Source of the DNA: Arenicella sp.
Lineage (GTDB): Bacteria; Pseudomonadota; Gammaproteobacteria; Arenicellales; Arenicellaceae
Assembly: GCA_023299895.1 (NCBI GenBank)
Contig: JALZWI010000280.1
Coordinates: 1-8,894 of the forward strand
Length of the DNA stretch: 8,894 nt
Reading direction: 5' to 3'
The notes under the pieces: generated by a model
What the model was told of the DNA's origin: nothing
Seen by the model: only the letters and a program-made list of their open reading frames with translations
The model's database searches: none
Made by a program: the position numbers and the translations under genes
Shown here: one piece after another, positions 1 to 8,436 of the stretch
Position numbering within the stretch: position 1 is the first letter of the stretch
Layout of the letters: every line of letters starts with the position of its first letter

Positions 1-386
1 CCTGTAATATTGGGTGCCATATCTGATATTACAAGGTCTATTGGACGACCATTCAAAATTTTATCTAACTCGGATAAAACGGTCTCATCTTGAAAATCGC
101 CCTTAATAAAATGTACCCCCTCAACCGGGTCCATATCGAGCAAATCAATGGCAATAAGCGTGCAGTTGTTACCGAACTGTCGTTTTATATATTGAGACCA
201 AGCACCCGGCGCCGACCCTAGGTCAACGATCACCATACCATTGCGCAATAATTTATCTTGGTCTGCTATTTCTTGGAATTTATAAACTGCGCGCGAGCGA
301 TACCCTTGACTAACGGCTTTCTTAACATAGCCATCATTTGCGTGCCGCCTTGCCCATTCACCAGTTTTATTACCTTTTCGCGCCAT
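1..386 (-). CDS. rlmE: 23S rRNA (uridine-2'-O) methyltransferase RlmE (FtsJ/RrmJ), N-terminal part
   Basis: RlmE methylates the 2'-OH of U2552 in 23S rRNA using S-adenosylmethionine, a late step of 50S maturation. The frame opens with ATG at 386 and stays open to the left edge: 128 whole codons out of about 209 in E. coli, so the last third is missing. Visible motifs are the SAM-binding loop DLGSAPGAWSQY (residues 55-66), an acidic motif II region IAIDLLDMDP (78-87) and SDMAPN (121-126). K36 in VYKFQEI and D122 in SDMAP align with K38 and D124, the first two members of the family's K-D-K-E catalytic tetrad; the other two lie outside the window. It is divergent from yhbY, as in E. coli, where ftsH follows rlmE. 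No good Shine-Dalgarno sequence precedes the ATG. The family assignment is firm. Confidence 0.96.
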   Translation of the reverse strand, partial: MARKGNKTGEWARRHANDGYVKKAVSQGYRSRAVYKFQEIADQDKLLRNGMVIVDLGSAPGAWSQYIKRQFGNNCTLIAIDLLDMDPVEGVHFIKGDFQDETVLSELDKILNGRPIDLVISDMAPNIT

Positions 387-451
387 TTGATGTGTATTTT
401 TTATTAAATTGGTTAGAATCCCGCTTCTTCTTTATTAGATTATGACAGCAA
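387..451. promoter_or_regulatory. divergent rlmE/yhbY promoter region (weakly defined)
   Basis: This 65-bp AT-rich gap separates two start codons facing away from each other, so it must hold the promoters of both genes unless one lies inside a coding region. On the plus strand a -10-like TAGAAT sits at 414-419, but no convincing -35 lies 16-18 bp upstream. On the minus strand the best -10-like hexamer is CATAAT near 439-444, also without a clear -35. Neither gene has a strong ribosome binding site. The location is inferred from layout; the exact hexamers are uncertain. Confidence 0.35.
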
Positions 452-748
452 ATGACATTAACCGGAAAACAAAAGAATTATCTACGCGGCATCGCCCATA
501 GCAAAAACCCAATTGTCACGATTGGCGGCAAAGGTTTAACCAAAGCAGTGATGAGCGAAGTTGAATTAGCGCTAGATCAACACGAGCTATTAAAGATAAA
601 GCTACCGACCAACAGCAAAGCAGAAAAAGTCGCGCTATTGGCACAAATAACCAGTCAATCTAATAGCGAGCCTGTACAACTAATTGGCCGCGTTGCCGTT
701 ATCTATCGGGCAACGGACGAACAAAAAATAACACTGCCTAGTATTTAA
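452..748 (+). CDS. yhbY: YhbY family ribosome assembly RNA-binding protein
   Basis: This is a small CRS1/YhbY (KH-like) RNA-binding protein that associates with pre-50S particles in E. coli. At 98 residues it matches the usual length (97 in E. coli). The N-terminus TGKQKNYLRGIAH matches the family opening, and the loop GGKG (residues 25-28) within VTIGGKGLTK is the family's GxxG RNA-contact motif. The conserved HELLKIKLP and VQLIGRVAVIYR segments follow, with the family-type C-terminal end KITLPSI. ATG at 452 is chosen because it gives the family N-terminus; the ATG at 442 is in another frame. It is the only plus-strand gene here, divergent from rlmE and convergent with greA, as in E. coli. 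The ribosome binding site is weak. Confidence 0.95.
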   Translation: MTLTGKQKNYLRGIAHSKNPIVTIGGKGLTKAVMSEVELALDQHELLKIKLPTNSKAEKVALLAQITSQSNSEPVQLIGRVAVIYRATDEQKITLPSI

Positions 749-771
749 TTAATGGTTATATAAAAGCAGCC

Positions 772-803
772 TTTGAGTGACCTTTATGAAAGGTTTACTC
801 AAA
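772..803. terminator. stem-loop between convergent yhbY and greA
   Basis: The arms TTTGAGT...ACCTTT (772-785) and AAAGGT...ACTCAAA (789-803) pair around a 3-nt loop, with a 1x2 internal mismatch between the 7-bp and 6-bp helices. It sits 23 nt after the yhbY stop and 42 nt beyond the greA stop, where both transcripts should end. It is not a textbook intrinsic terminator: on the plus strand an A-tract follows the stem, and on the minus strand only GGCTGCTTTTATAT follows. It may act as a weak terminator for minus-strand transcripts or as a 3'-end stabilising hairpin. Confidence 0.4.
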
Positions 804-845
804 AAAATAGGAATGAAAAACTAATAAGGAAAATAAAAAGTCAGG

Positions 846-1325
846 TTAAGTATCATAACTTACTGCTAATACTTCATAAGTTTTCTCGCCACCTGGTGCT
901 TGAAAACTCATTTCATCTCCCTCGAATTTACCAATCAAGGCCCGCCCTATTGGTGAACTGAGAGATATCTTATTTTTCTGGATATCTGCCTCAAGGTCGC
1001 CAACAATTTGATAACTTACCTCTTTGTCGAGTTGCTCGTCATAAAGTTTGACCAGCGCGCCAAAAACAACCTTGCCATCGGCATTTAACTTGCTAGGGTC
1101 AATTACCTCAGCAATACCTAAATTGCCTTCCAGTTCTTTAATGCGCCCTTCGATAAAACCTTGCTGTTCTTTAGCGGCATCATATTCTGCGTTCTCAGAA
1201 AGATCACCATGCGCACGTGCTTCAGCAATTGCTTCAATAACTTTAGGTCGCTCAACACTTTTTAGTTTCTTCAACTCTGCTTTCAGTGCCTCAGCACCTT
1301 TGCTTGTTAGTAATACTCTGTCCAT
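846..1325 (-). CDS. greA: transcription elongation factor GreA
   Basis: GreA enters the secondary channel of RNA polymerase and stimulates cleavage of the backtracked transcript's 3' end. The 159 residues match the family length (158 in E. coli). Residues 1 to about 75 form the antiparallel coiled coil, and the tip carries [16 protein letters not shown]. Tip acids D41 and E44, which act on the Mg ion in the polymerase active site, are present at the canonical positions. The C-terminal globular domain contains [23 protein letters not shown] (within residues 123-146). The ATG at 1325 gives the standard [18 protein letters not shown] start. It lies 20 nt behind carB with no terminator between, so it is probably co-transcribed with carAB; an additional promoter inside carB cannot be excluded. 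The upstream sequence is A-rich, with only a weak AAGA-type ribosome binding site. Confidence 0.97.
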   Translation of the reverse strand: MDRVLLTSKGAEALKAELKKLKSVERPKVIEAIAEARAHGDLSENAEYDAAKEQQGFIEGRIKELEGNLGIAEVIDPSKLNADGKVVFGALVKLYDEQLDKEVSYQIVGDLEADIQKNKISLSSPIGRALIGKFEGDEMSFQAPGGEKTYEVLAVSYDT

Positions 1326-1345
1326 TTTTAAATTTCTTAAATTAG

Positions 1346-4300
1346 TTAAATTGTTTTATGCAAATCTTGCAATTTGCTAACGCGCATTTCAGAGTGAGCC
1401 TTGTGAGCTTCACCCATTGCTCGCGCAGCGGCAATATTGGTGAAATAGGTCACCTTACGCATTAGGGCTTCGCGCCTAATTGTATATGAATCAGCCAAAC
1501 TTTCGGTGCTAGATGTTGTATTTATAACAAGGTCAGCATCACCATCAATAATCATATCAACAATGTGCGGTCGACCTTCATTGACTTTATTCACCATCGT
1601 CACATCAACACCTGCGTCTTGGAACACCTTTGCGGTGCCTGCTGTCGCGAATATTTTAAAACCTGCTTGCGATAAATAAGCGGCAAGCTCAGTGGCAATT
1701 TTCTTATCCATATCACGCACACTGAATAAGGCATTGCCGGTTTTAGGGATTACCGCACCAGCACCTTGTTGTGATTTATTATAAGCCTCACCAAAGCTAT
1801 TGCCAACGCCCATTACTTCGCCAGTACTTTTCATTTCTGGCCCAAGAACCGTATCAACCCCTGGGAACTTAACAAACGGGAAGACTGCTTCTTTGACCGA
1901 GTAATAGCTTGGAATGATTTCTTCTGTGATGCCCTGCTCTGCCAGGCTAACTCCGGCCATACAACGCGCCGCCACTTTAGCCAATGGTCGAGAAGTGGCC
2001 TTGGAAACAAAAGGTACTGTACGCGAGGCACGAGGGTTGACCTCTAGAACATAAATAGTCTCGCCCTGAATGGCAAACTGAACATTCATCAAGCCAACCA
2101 CATTTAATGCCATAGCCATTTGCTTGGTCTGCTCACGTATCTGAGCTCTTATACCATCACTTAAACTGAACGGCGGCAGAGAGCAAGCTGAGTCACCTGA
2201 GTGTACACCCGCTTCTTCAATGTGCTCCATAATGCCGCCAATGACAACGTTCTCACCGTCACAGATTGCATCCACATCGACTTCAATCGCGTCATTCAAA
2301 AAGCGGTCTAATAATACTGGTGACTCATTGGAAACTTGAAAAGCAACACGCATATAATTCAATAACGCATCGCGGTCATGAACAATTTCCATTGCTCGAC
2401 CACCTAACACATAGGACGGTCTGACCACCAAAGGATAACCGACTTCATCGGCTAAACTAAGTGCCTCACCTTCACTGGATGCAATTCTGTTGGGCGGTTG
2501 TTTAAGATTTAGATCATTTAATAATGCTTGAAAATGTTCGCGATCTTCAGCGTTATGAATAGCGTCAGGAGAGGTACCAATAATCGGTGTGCCTTGCGCT
2601 TCGAGCGGACGGGCAAGTTTCAGAGGTGTTTGACCGCCGTACTGCACAATCACGCCAGTTGGGTTTTCTTTGTGAACAATTTCAAGCACATCTTCGAGCG
2701 TTAATGGCTCAAAATACAATCGGTCAGAAGTATCATAATCGGTTGAAACTGTCTCAGGATTACAATTCACCATGATGGTTTGATAACCATCATCACGCAA
2801 TGCCATGGCTGCGTGTACACAACAATAATCAAATTCAATACCTTGACCAATTCGATTTGGGCCGCCACCGAGCACCATTATTTTTTTCGCTTGCTCAGGC
2901 TCAGATTCACATTGTTGTTCGTAGGTTGAGTACATATAAGCGGTTGCGGTGGCAAACTCGGCCGCACAAGAATCAACGCGCTTATAGACAGGACGAATAT
3001 TAAGTGCATGACGTTTGGCACGTAACTCATCTTCGCTGCAGTTCAACAACTCGGACAAGCGTACATCAGAGAAACCTTTGCGTTTCCATGCGTACATTTG
3101 ATCCCCGTCTAAATTTGCTAACTGCTGATTCGCAACATCGCTTTCGATAAGAATTAGGTCTTCAACTTCAGCTAAGAACCAGGGTTCAATACCCGTTTCT
3201 TTATGCACATCTTCGACGGACAAGCCTTCACGAAACGCATCCCCGATGTACCATAAACGGTCGGCTTTCGGTACTCTTAAGGCGCGACGCAATCGATCTT
3301 TACGGTCATCGCCTTGTAATTCACCTAACTGAGGCTCGAAACCATGACTGCCGATTTCAAGACTGCGCATGGCCTTTTGCAACGACTCTTGGAAAGTACG
3401 GCCAATCGCCATTGCTTCACCAACAGACTTCATCTGCGTGGTAAGAGTGTCATTGGCCTGTGGAAATTTGACAAAATCAAAGCGTGGTATTTTTGTCACC
3501 ACATAATCAATGCTTGGTTCGAATGAGGCTGGTGTCAAACCGCCAGTAATTTCATTGCGTAGTTCGTCAAGTGTATAGCCGACCGCTAACTTGGCCGCTA
3601 CTTTAGCAATCGGAAAACCCGTGGCTTTAGAGGCTAAAGCTGATGAACGCGACACACGTGGGTTCATCTCAATAATGATCATGCGCCCATTTGACGGATC
3701 AATCGCAAACTGCACATTAGAGCCACCAGTATCAACACCAATCTCGCGCAACACTGCCAAGCTGGCATCGCGCATGATTTGATATTCTTTATCAGTCAAC
3801 GTTTGCGCTGGCGCAACAGTAATCGAATCACCTGTGTGAACACCCATGGCATCAAAGTTTTCAATGGCACAAATAATAATGCAGTTGTCTTGGTGATCTC
3901 GAACCACTTCCATTTCGTATTCTTTCCAACCGAAAATGCATTCTTCAATCAACAACTCATCTGTTGGTGAGGCATCTAGGCCACGCTCGCAAATCTCAAC
4001 AAACTCTTCTTTGTTATAGGCAATGCCACCGCCCGTACCACCCATCGTAAATGATGGTCGAATAATTACTGGCAAGCCCAAACCATCTAAAATTTCAAAG
4101 GCTTGATCCATGCTATGAGCAACATCACCTTGTACTGTTTCCAAACCAATTTTGTGCATGGCTTTTTTAAACTTCTCTCGGTCTTCGGCTTTATCAATTG
4201 CCTCTTTGGTCGCGCCAATCATTTGAACGCCATATTTGGCTAATACACCTTCGCGCTCTAGATCCAAGGCACAATTTAATGCTGTTTGACCACCCATCGT

Positions 4301-4564
4301 TGGTAACAAGACATCAGGTTTTTCAATTTCAATAATCTTCTCAACCGCTTGCCAACTAATAGGCTCAATATAGGTCGCATCAGCAAAACCAGGGTCCGTC
4401 ATGATGGTCGCAGGGTTAGAGTTAACTAAAATAACTCGATAACCTTCTTCTTTAAGGGCCTTACAGGCTTGAACGCCGGAATAATCAAACTCACAGGCTT
4501 GACCAATAATTATTGGTCCAGCGCCAATAATCAATACACTTTGGATGTCATTACGCTTTGGCAC
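1346..4564 (-). CDS. carB: carbamoyl-phosphate synthase large subunit
   Basis: CarB makes carbamoyl phosphate from bicarbonate, two ATP and ammonia channelled from CarA, for pyrimidine and arginine synthesis. The 1072 residues compare with 1073 in E. coli. Domains: ATP-grasp carboxyphosphate half (about 1-400, with R129, R169, H243, E299, N301), oligomerisation domain (about 400-555), ATP-grasp carbamoyl-phosphate half (about 556-936, with R715, E841, N843), and the MGS-like allosteric domain (about 937-1072). E. coli numbering holds to the end: the UMP/IMP pocket residues K954, T974, T977, K993, N1015 and T1017 and the ornithine contacts E783, D791, E892 and T1042 are all present. Full feedback control by UMP and ornithine is therefore expected. 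The start is a GTG whose G is the last base of the carA TAG stop (TAGTG), indicating translational coupling. greA follows after 20 nt. Confidence 0.98.
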   Translation of the reverse strand: MPKRNDIQSVLIIGAGPIIIGQACEFDYSGVQACKALKEEGYRVILVNSNPATIMTDPGFADATYIEPISWQAVEKIIEIEKPDVLLPTMGGQTALNCALDLEREGVLAKYGVQMIGATKEAIDKAEDREKFKKAMHKIGLETVQGDVAHSMDQAFEILDGLGLPVIIRPSFTMGGTGGGIAYNKEEFVEICERGLDASPTDELLIEECIFGWKEYEMEVVRDHQDNCIIICAIENFDAMGVHTGDSITVAPAQTLTDKEYQIMRDASLAVLREIGVDTGGSNVQFAIDPSNGRMIIIEMNPRVSRSSALASKATGFPIAKVAAKLAVGYTLDELRNEITGGLTPASFEPSIDYVVTKIPRFDFVKFPQANDTLTTQMKSVGEAMAIGRTFQESLQKAMRSLEIGSHGFEPQLGELQGDDRKDRLRRALRVPKADRLWYIGDAFREGLSVEDVHKETGIEPWFLAEVEDLILIESDVANQQLANLDGDQMYAWKRKGFSDVRLSELLNCSEDELRAKRHALNIRPVYKRVDSCAAEFATATAYMYSTYEQQCESEPEQAKKIMVLGGGPNRIGQGIEFDYCCVHAAMALRDDGYQTIMVNCNPETVSTDYDTSDRLYFEPLTLEDVLEIVHKENPTGVIVQYGGQTPLKLARPLEAQGTPIIGTSPDAIHNAEDREHFQALLNDLNLKQPPNRIASSEGEALSLADEVGYPLVVRPSYVLGGRAMEIVHDRDALLNYMRVAFQVSNESPVLLDRFLNDAIEVDVDAICDGENVVIGGIMEHIEEAGVHSGDSACSLPPFSLSDGIRAQIREQTKQMAMALNVVGLMNVQFAIQGETIYVLEVNPRASRTVPFVSKATSRPLAKVAARCMAGVSLAEQGITEEIIPSYYSVKEAVFPFVKFPGVDTVLGPEMKSTGEVMGVGNSFGEAYNKSQQGAGAVIPKTGNALFSVRDMDKKIATELAAYLSQAGFKIFATAGTAKVFQDAGVDVTMVNKVNEGRPHIVDMIIDGDADLVINTTSSTESLADSYTIRREALMRKVTYFTNIAAARAMGEAHKAHSEMRVSKLQDLHKTI

Positions 4565-5715
4565 TAGTTCTTCACCTTCTTCTTTTCATCTGAGTTTTCT
4601 TGCATCAACTTTATAAAATATTCAAATAATGGCGCAACATCTCGTGGGCCTGGGCTCGCTTCAGGGTGACCTTGAAACGAAAATGCTGCCGCGTCAGTGC
4701 GCTCGACTCCCTGAATAGTGTTGTCAAACAGAGAGCGGTGCGTCACTTTTAAATTGCTTGGTAAACCGTTTTCTTGCACCGTAAAACCATGATTTTGGCT
4801 GGTAATCATTACCTGCTTACTCTCTAAGTCTTGTACCGGATGGTTGGCTCCGTGATGGCCAAATTTCATTTTTTCAGTTTTTGCGCCTGAAGCAAGCGCT
4901 AAAATTTGATGACCTAAGCAAATACCAAAAACAGGTACACCTGCAGCAATAATATTTTGCGCAGCAATAATCGCATATTCGCATGGTTCAGGATCACCCG
5001 GACCGTTAGATAAAAATACACCATCAGGGTTTTCAGCTAGCACTGTTTCTGCCGGTGTTTGAGCCGGCACGACGACGACCTCGCATCCAAGATCAACTAA
5101 AATACGTAGAATGTTATGCTTTACGCCAAAATCATAAGCAACTACCTTATAATCAGTGCTCGCTTGATCAGCATAGCCATCTTTTAATGACCAAACAGAT
5201 TGCTGCCACTGATAAGGAGCATCTGTTGTAACCTCTTTAGCTAAATCCATGCCTTTCAGCCCAGGAAATCCTTTAGCGTTGGCAATGGCTTGCTCAGCAT
5301 CTATGTTTTCACCAGCGATGAGACAACCATTTTGCGTACCTTTCTCACGCAATATCCGAGTTAACTGACGAGTATCAATATCGGCTATCGCAACCACATT
5401 ATTTTCTTTTAGATAATCATCTAGGTTTTGTGTATTTCGCCAATTATTTGCCAAACGCGGTAAGTCTCGAACAATTAATCCAGTAGCATAAATTTGATCT
5501 GACTCGACATCTTCATCGTTAGTACCAGTATTGCCGATATGCGGATAGGTCAATGTGACCATTTGTTGTGAATAGGATGGGTCTGTGAGTATCTCTTGGT
5601 AGCCTGTCATGGAAGTGTTAAACACAACTTCTCCAACACTTGAACCAATAGCGCCAATCGATTGTCCCCAAAACAATGTTCCATCTTCTAATGCTAGCAA
5701 AGCGGTGTATTTCAC
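4564..5715 (-). CDS. carA: carbamoyl-phosphate synthase small (glutaminase) subunit
   Basis: CarA hydrolyses glutamine and passes ammonia to CarB through an internal tunnel. The 383 residues match E. coli (382). The N-terminal CarA domain (about 1-150) includes [18 protein letters not shown]. The class I glutamine amidotransferase domain (about 190-370) carries the oxyanion region SNGPGDP (236-242), the nucleophile C266 in FGICLGHQ, and the triad partners H350 and E352 in GHPEASPGP. The start is a GTG at 5715: an in-frame TAG lies four codons upstream and no ATG is available in between. A weak AAGG ribosome binding site lies 12 nt ahead of it. The C-terminus ends in a lysine-rich tail (DEKKKVKN). 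The stop overlaps the carB start by one base. A leader with an intrinsic terminator lies upstream. Confidence 0.98.
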   Translation of the reverse strand: MKYTALLALEDGTLFWGQSIGAIGSSVGEVVFNTSMTGYQEILTDPSYSQQMVTLTYPHIGNTGTNDEDVESDQIYATGLIVRDLPRLANNWRNTQNLDDYLKENNVVAIADIDTRQLTRILREKGTQNGCLIAGENIDAEQAIANAKGFPGLKGMDLAKEVTTDAPYQWQQSVWSLKDGYADQASTDYKVVAYDFGVKHNILRILVDLGCEVVVVPAQTPAETVLAENPDGVFLSNGPGDPEPCEYAIIAAQNIIAAGVPVFGICLGHQILALASGAKTEKMKFGHHGANHPVQDLESKQVMITSQNHGFTVQENGLPSNLKVTHRSLFDNTIQGVERTDAAAFSFQGHPEASPGPRDVAPLFEYFIKLMQENSDEKKKVKN

Positions 5716-5734
5716 GATGTCTGTCTACCTTGTT

Positions 5735-5763
5735 ATTACAAAACTATAAATGTTGATCGGCAA
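5735..5763 (-). promoter_or_regulatory. candidate carA-proximal promoter
   Basis: Read on the minus strand, TTGCCG (5758-5763) and TGTAAT (5735-5740) are separated by 17 bp. This matches the sigma70 consensus at 4/6 and 5/6 positions. Transcription would start near 5728 and leave only about 12 nt before the carA GTG. If this is the main promoter, the terminator at 5806-5840 ends a dapB or leader transcript instead of attenuating carAB. A perfect TATAAT also occurs at 5775-5780, but no acceptable -35 lies at the right spacing. The call rests on consensus matching alone. Confidence 0.3.
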
Positions 5764-5787
5764 AAATAAAACCGATTATAATTATTA

Positions 5788-5808
5788 TTTGAGCTTAAAA
5801 AGCTCAAA
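5788..5808. repeat. 9-bp perfect inverted repeat next to the terminator
   Basis: TTTGAGCTT (5788-5796) and AAGCTCAAA (5800-5808) are perfect complements with a 3-nt loop. The hairpin partly overlaps the T-tract of the adjacent terminator, so on the minus strand RNA the two structures form in tandem. It has no T-tract of its own on the minus strand (TAATAATTAT follows). It could be an operator for carA, a backup termination element or a 3'-end stabilising hairpin. Confidence 0.5.
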
Positions 5809-5840
5809 AAAAGGGAGAAGCCTTAAAAAAAGCTTCTCCC
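5806..5840 (-). terminator. intrinsic terminator (bidirectional) upstream of carA
   Basis: A perfect 9-bp stem, GGGAGAAGC (5832-5840 read on the minus strand) with GCTTCTCCC (5813-5821), encloses a 10-nt loop. On the minus strand seven Ts follow immediately (5806-5812), which is a textbook Rho-independent terminator. On the plus strand the same stem is followed by GTATTTTTT (5841-5849), so it can act both ways. It lies 285 nt beyond the dapB stop and 90 nt before the carA start. Two roles fit: ending the dapB transcript, or acting as an attenuator in a long carAB leader. The structure is certain; which role it plays is not. Confidence 0.88.
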
Positions 5841-5863
5841 GTATTTTTTCATTACACGACAAA

Positions 5864-6001
5864 TTAATTGTTCACCTTTCTGACGATGACCTTACTTGTT
5901 GAAAAAAAGTTAGTCCAAAAAGAGGTCTCTAATAAACACAATCTCCGCGTTATTATTTGGTCAAAACGTATTTGCTTGGCAAAAATCAACGAATACCTCA
6001 T
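5864..6001 (-). CDS. possible 45-codon leader peptide of carAB
   Basis: An ATG at 6001 opens a 45-codon frame ending in TAA at 5864-5866, which is 23 nt before the terminator stem. It begins MRYSLIFAKQIRF and ends VRKVNN, with FWTNFF in its second half. Those codons come from U-rich RNA (tracts of five and seven U near 5917-5921 and 5902-5908). A GAG-type weak ribosome binding site lies 6-8 nt upstream, and a promoter-like sequence ends about 45 nt upstream. I recognise no homologue. Size and placement resemble the 44-residue leader of enterobacterial pyrBI, where ribosome and polymerase coupling senses UTP. It also has five Arg codons, including adjacent CGG-AGA, so arginine sensing is a second possibility. 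An ORF this short may arise by chance in AT-rich DNA. Confidence 0.3.
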   Translation of the reverse strand: MRYSLIFAKQIRFDQIITRRLCLLETSFWTNFFSTSKVIVRKVNN

Positions 6002-6021
6002 TTATCTCGAATTAACTCTTT

Positions 6022-6031
6022 GTTGGCCAAC
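6022..6031. repeat. 10-bp palindrome GTTGGCCAAC in the carA leader
   Basis: GTTGGCCAAC is a perfect 10-bp palindrome. It falls just downstream of the predicted start point (about 6039) of the upstream carA-leader promoter, a normal position for a repressor operator. I do not assign a regulator. It does not match the ArgR box pattern. Confidence 0.3.
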
Positions 6032-6045
6032 TCTGAATTGCGAGT

Positions 6046-6074
6046 ATTCTAGCGATACTGACTAACAAGTGCAA
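6046..6074 (-). promoter_or_regulatory. candidate promoter of the carAB leader
   Basis: On the minus strand TTGCAC (6069-6074) is followed after exactly 17 bp by TAGAAT (6046-6051), 3/6 and 5/6 matches to sigma70 consensus. It begins 52 nt beyond the dapB stop and would start RNA near 6039. That RNA would contain the possible leader ORF and the intrinsic terminator before reaching carA. A 6-bp inverted repeat, CTGATT/AATCAG at 6076-6096, abuts the -35. The -35 match is weak, so confidence is modest. Confidence 0.4.
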
Positions 6075-6125
6075 TCTGATTTTATCGCTTAATCAGTCAA
6101 TTTAATGAAGATATTTCACTGCCGC

Positions 6126-6968
<843 letters not shown>

Positions 6969-6987
6969 TTAGAGTTAGCTTAAATGG

Positions 6988-8304
6988 TTATCGAAAAACA
7001 TCTTTAATTTTTCCTAAAACGCCTACAGGGCTACTTATAGATGTAGAACTTTTTTGATCAAAGTCATTCGCTGCTGTGAGAATATTAACGTTATTACATG
7101 CATTAATAAAACCAACAACAGTTGCGCGATTGTAGCCAGATTTCGTCATTAGACTGTCGACAGTCTCGGTTCTTACAAACAGCATAGTACATAGTTTCAA
7201 CAATGTATTATCCAGCTCGATCAAATCAAATTGTGGCCACTTTTTGAGTATATAACCAGCATTTTGATCCAAACCTGGCGCTAGATCTTCAATATCATTA
7301 ATCAATGCATTGACCCAAGACAAGCAACTCATTGGATAAGCCTTAAAACCATTTTTAGGCTGCCAATTGCTGGTCATAGGTAGCTTTGAGATCGTCCCTT
7401 TACGCAAAATTTGCGACCAAAGCCCTGGCTCTTTCATGCTGTAAACCATCTGACGCTCAGCTTTTATATAAAACAAGGTCTGATGATCAACGATAATCTC
7501 ATTATCTGTAAGCCAATACTCTTCGTTTGACTGCATTTGCAAGCCTACTTTTTGCTCAAGTACGACTTCATCATCCTCAACCTCAGATTCAATTTCATCA
7601 TTAACCGTTTGGTCAACTTCAGAAATGCTCGTATGTTCTGACAATGTGATATCCCAAATCTCATTAGAATCAGTTTCGATAACCAATACACTATTTACAG
7701 ATGAACTTTCATCATCAGTCATCAATAAGACTGGTTGGTTAGCACTAACATCAGTATTTTGTTGATTAAATTTACGAACATCGTCGGCTACTTTTACATA
7801 CTCACTACTCGTAAAACTATTGTAATCAATACTCATATTTTCCAAATCGAACTTATGTTCATTCGCATTAGAAAAATCTTGTTCTGTGGTCTGAGAATGA
7901 CTGGCAAAAGAATTCTCGGAATGTATATTAATTGCAAACTTTATATCACTGGGTAAAACACGCAACAACGGGGGCGGATCAGCATTAACCACATTGACAG
8001 TGAGCTGAGACAACGCCAATTTGAAATCACTCCATTGAACAGGCCGACAGATATAAGTGTCACTATCATTATCTAAATCATTACCAACTAAAATTGTTGG
8101 TCTTGTTGCAAGACCTTTTTCAGAATCGTCGAAACTGTATGATTCGTCCAGAATCAATATATCAGGTTCATCTTCATGGCCCGCTTTCAAAACAACCACT
8201 TTATATTCAAGTTCGTTTTTAGCGAGATTCAAAAAAGACTTAAAAAGGATTTGCTCCTTCTTTTCTATTCCTTTAAAAGCCAGGTATTTAATTTGAGTTG
8301 TCAC
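6988..8304 (-). CDS. unknown protein with receiver-like N-terminus and winged-helix-like C-terminus
   Basis: I do not recognise a named family with certainty. Residues 1 to about 105 look like a degenerate response-regulator receiver: alternating hydrophobic strands, D53 at the end of ILILD where a phospho-acceptor would sit, a strand PTILVGND (69-76), then CRPVQWSDFKLAL (86-98) in the place of the usual K-P and final helix. The paired acids after strand 1 are absent and the conserved Lys is Arg87, so phosphorylation is doubtful. Residues about 125-258 are a Ser/Asp/Glu/Asn-rich, probably disordered acidic linker. Residues 261-410 form a second folded part: a sheet-like EEYWLTDNEIIV and KAERQMVYSM, then LKKWPQFD (353-360) and a helical LLKLCTMLF...VGFINACNNVNIL (368-409) resembling a winged helix. 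The tail ends GKIKDVFR. No signal peptide or membrane segment is seen. The start is GTG at 8304, with an in-frame stop five codons upstream of it. It probably forms an operon with dapB. Confidence 0.85.
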   Translation of the reverse strand: MTTQIKYLAFKGIEKKEQILFKSFLNLAKNELEYKVVVLKAGHEDEPDILILDESYSFDDSEKGLATRPTILVGNDLDNDSDTYICRPVQWSDFKLALSQLTVNVVNADPPPLLRVLPSDIKFAINIHSENSFASHSQTTEQDFSNANEHKFDLENMSIDYNSFTSSEYVKVADDVRKFNQQNTDVSANQPVLLMTDDESSSVNSVLVIETDSNEIWDITLSEHTSISEVDQTVNDEIESEVEDDEVVLEQKVGLQMQSNEEYWLTDNEIIVDHQTLFYIKAERQMVYSMKEPGLWSQILRKGTISKLPMTSNWQPKNGFKAYPMSCLSWVNALINDIEDLAPGLDQNAGYILKKWPQFDLIELDNTLLKLCTMLFVRTETVDSLMTKSGYNRATVVGFINACNNVNILTAANDFDQKSSTSISSPVGVLGKIKDVFR

Positions 8305-8357
8305 GTGATAAGCTATTTCTTAAGGTTATTTATTTAAAACGTACGGAGACTCAGCTA

Positions 8358-8385
8358 AGTATTGTTACTTCACGGTAACAGTACT
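8358..8385. repeat. 11-bp inverted repeat upstream of the unknown gene
   Basis: AGTATTGTTAC (8358-8368) and GTAACAGTACT (8375-8385) are complementary at 10 of 11 positions around a 6-nt TTCACG loop. The single mismatch is a G.U pair in plus-strand RNA and A/C in minus-strand RNA. No T-tract follows on the minus strand, so it is unlikely to terminate the lapB transcript by itself. It starts about 53 nt before the GTG at 8304. An operator, or a 5'-UTR hairpin controlling this gene, is more likely. Confidence 0.5.
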
Positions 8386-8399
8386 AACATCGGTAGATG

Positions 8400-8429
8400 A
8401 GGTATACCTTACCTTTTCAACCTAAACAA
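8400..8429 (-). promoter_or_regulatory. candidate promoter of the unknown gene with overlapping palindrome
   Basis: On the minus strand TTGTTT (8424-8429) and TATACC (8401-8406) are 17 bp apart, matching the consensus at 3/6 and 4/6. The -10 lies inside the perfect 10-bp palindrome AGGTATACCT (8400-8409), which could be a repressor site. Downstream comes the 11-bp inverted repeat and then the GTG start. The promoter match alone is weak; the gap of 132 bp and the two symmetric elements support regulation at this site. Confidence 0.3.
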
Positions 8430-8436
8430 GCTTCAT

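Noticed and set aside
773..961. Plus-strand open frame of 62 codons beyond yhbY
   Set aside because: It begins inside the stem-loop and runs antisense into the greA 3' end; the sequence is low-complexity and has no family features.
1831..2031. Shifted-frame open reading frame inside carB, considered as a sign of a frameshift
   Set aside because: The main carB frame is intact over its full length with all catalytic and allosteric residues in place.
6036..6051. Possible ArgR box (TGAAT...ATTC) over the carAB leader promoter
   Set aside because: The half-sites are seven bases apart instead of the four of the usual ArgR box, and the outer bases do not match.
5868..6065. Plus-strand open frame of 65 codons in the carA-dapB gap
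   Set aside because: It starts with TTG without a ribosome binding site, has no recognisable motif, and lies antisense to the better-placed promoter, leader ORF and terminator set.
7735..8296. Plus-strand open frames opposite the unknown gene
   Set aside because: They are antisense shadows with no domain features or ribosome binding sites.
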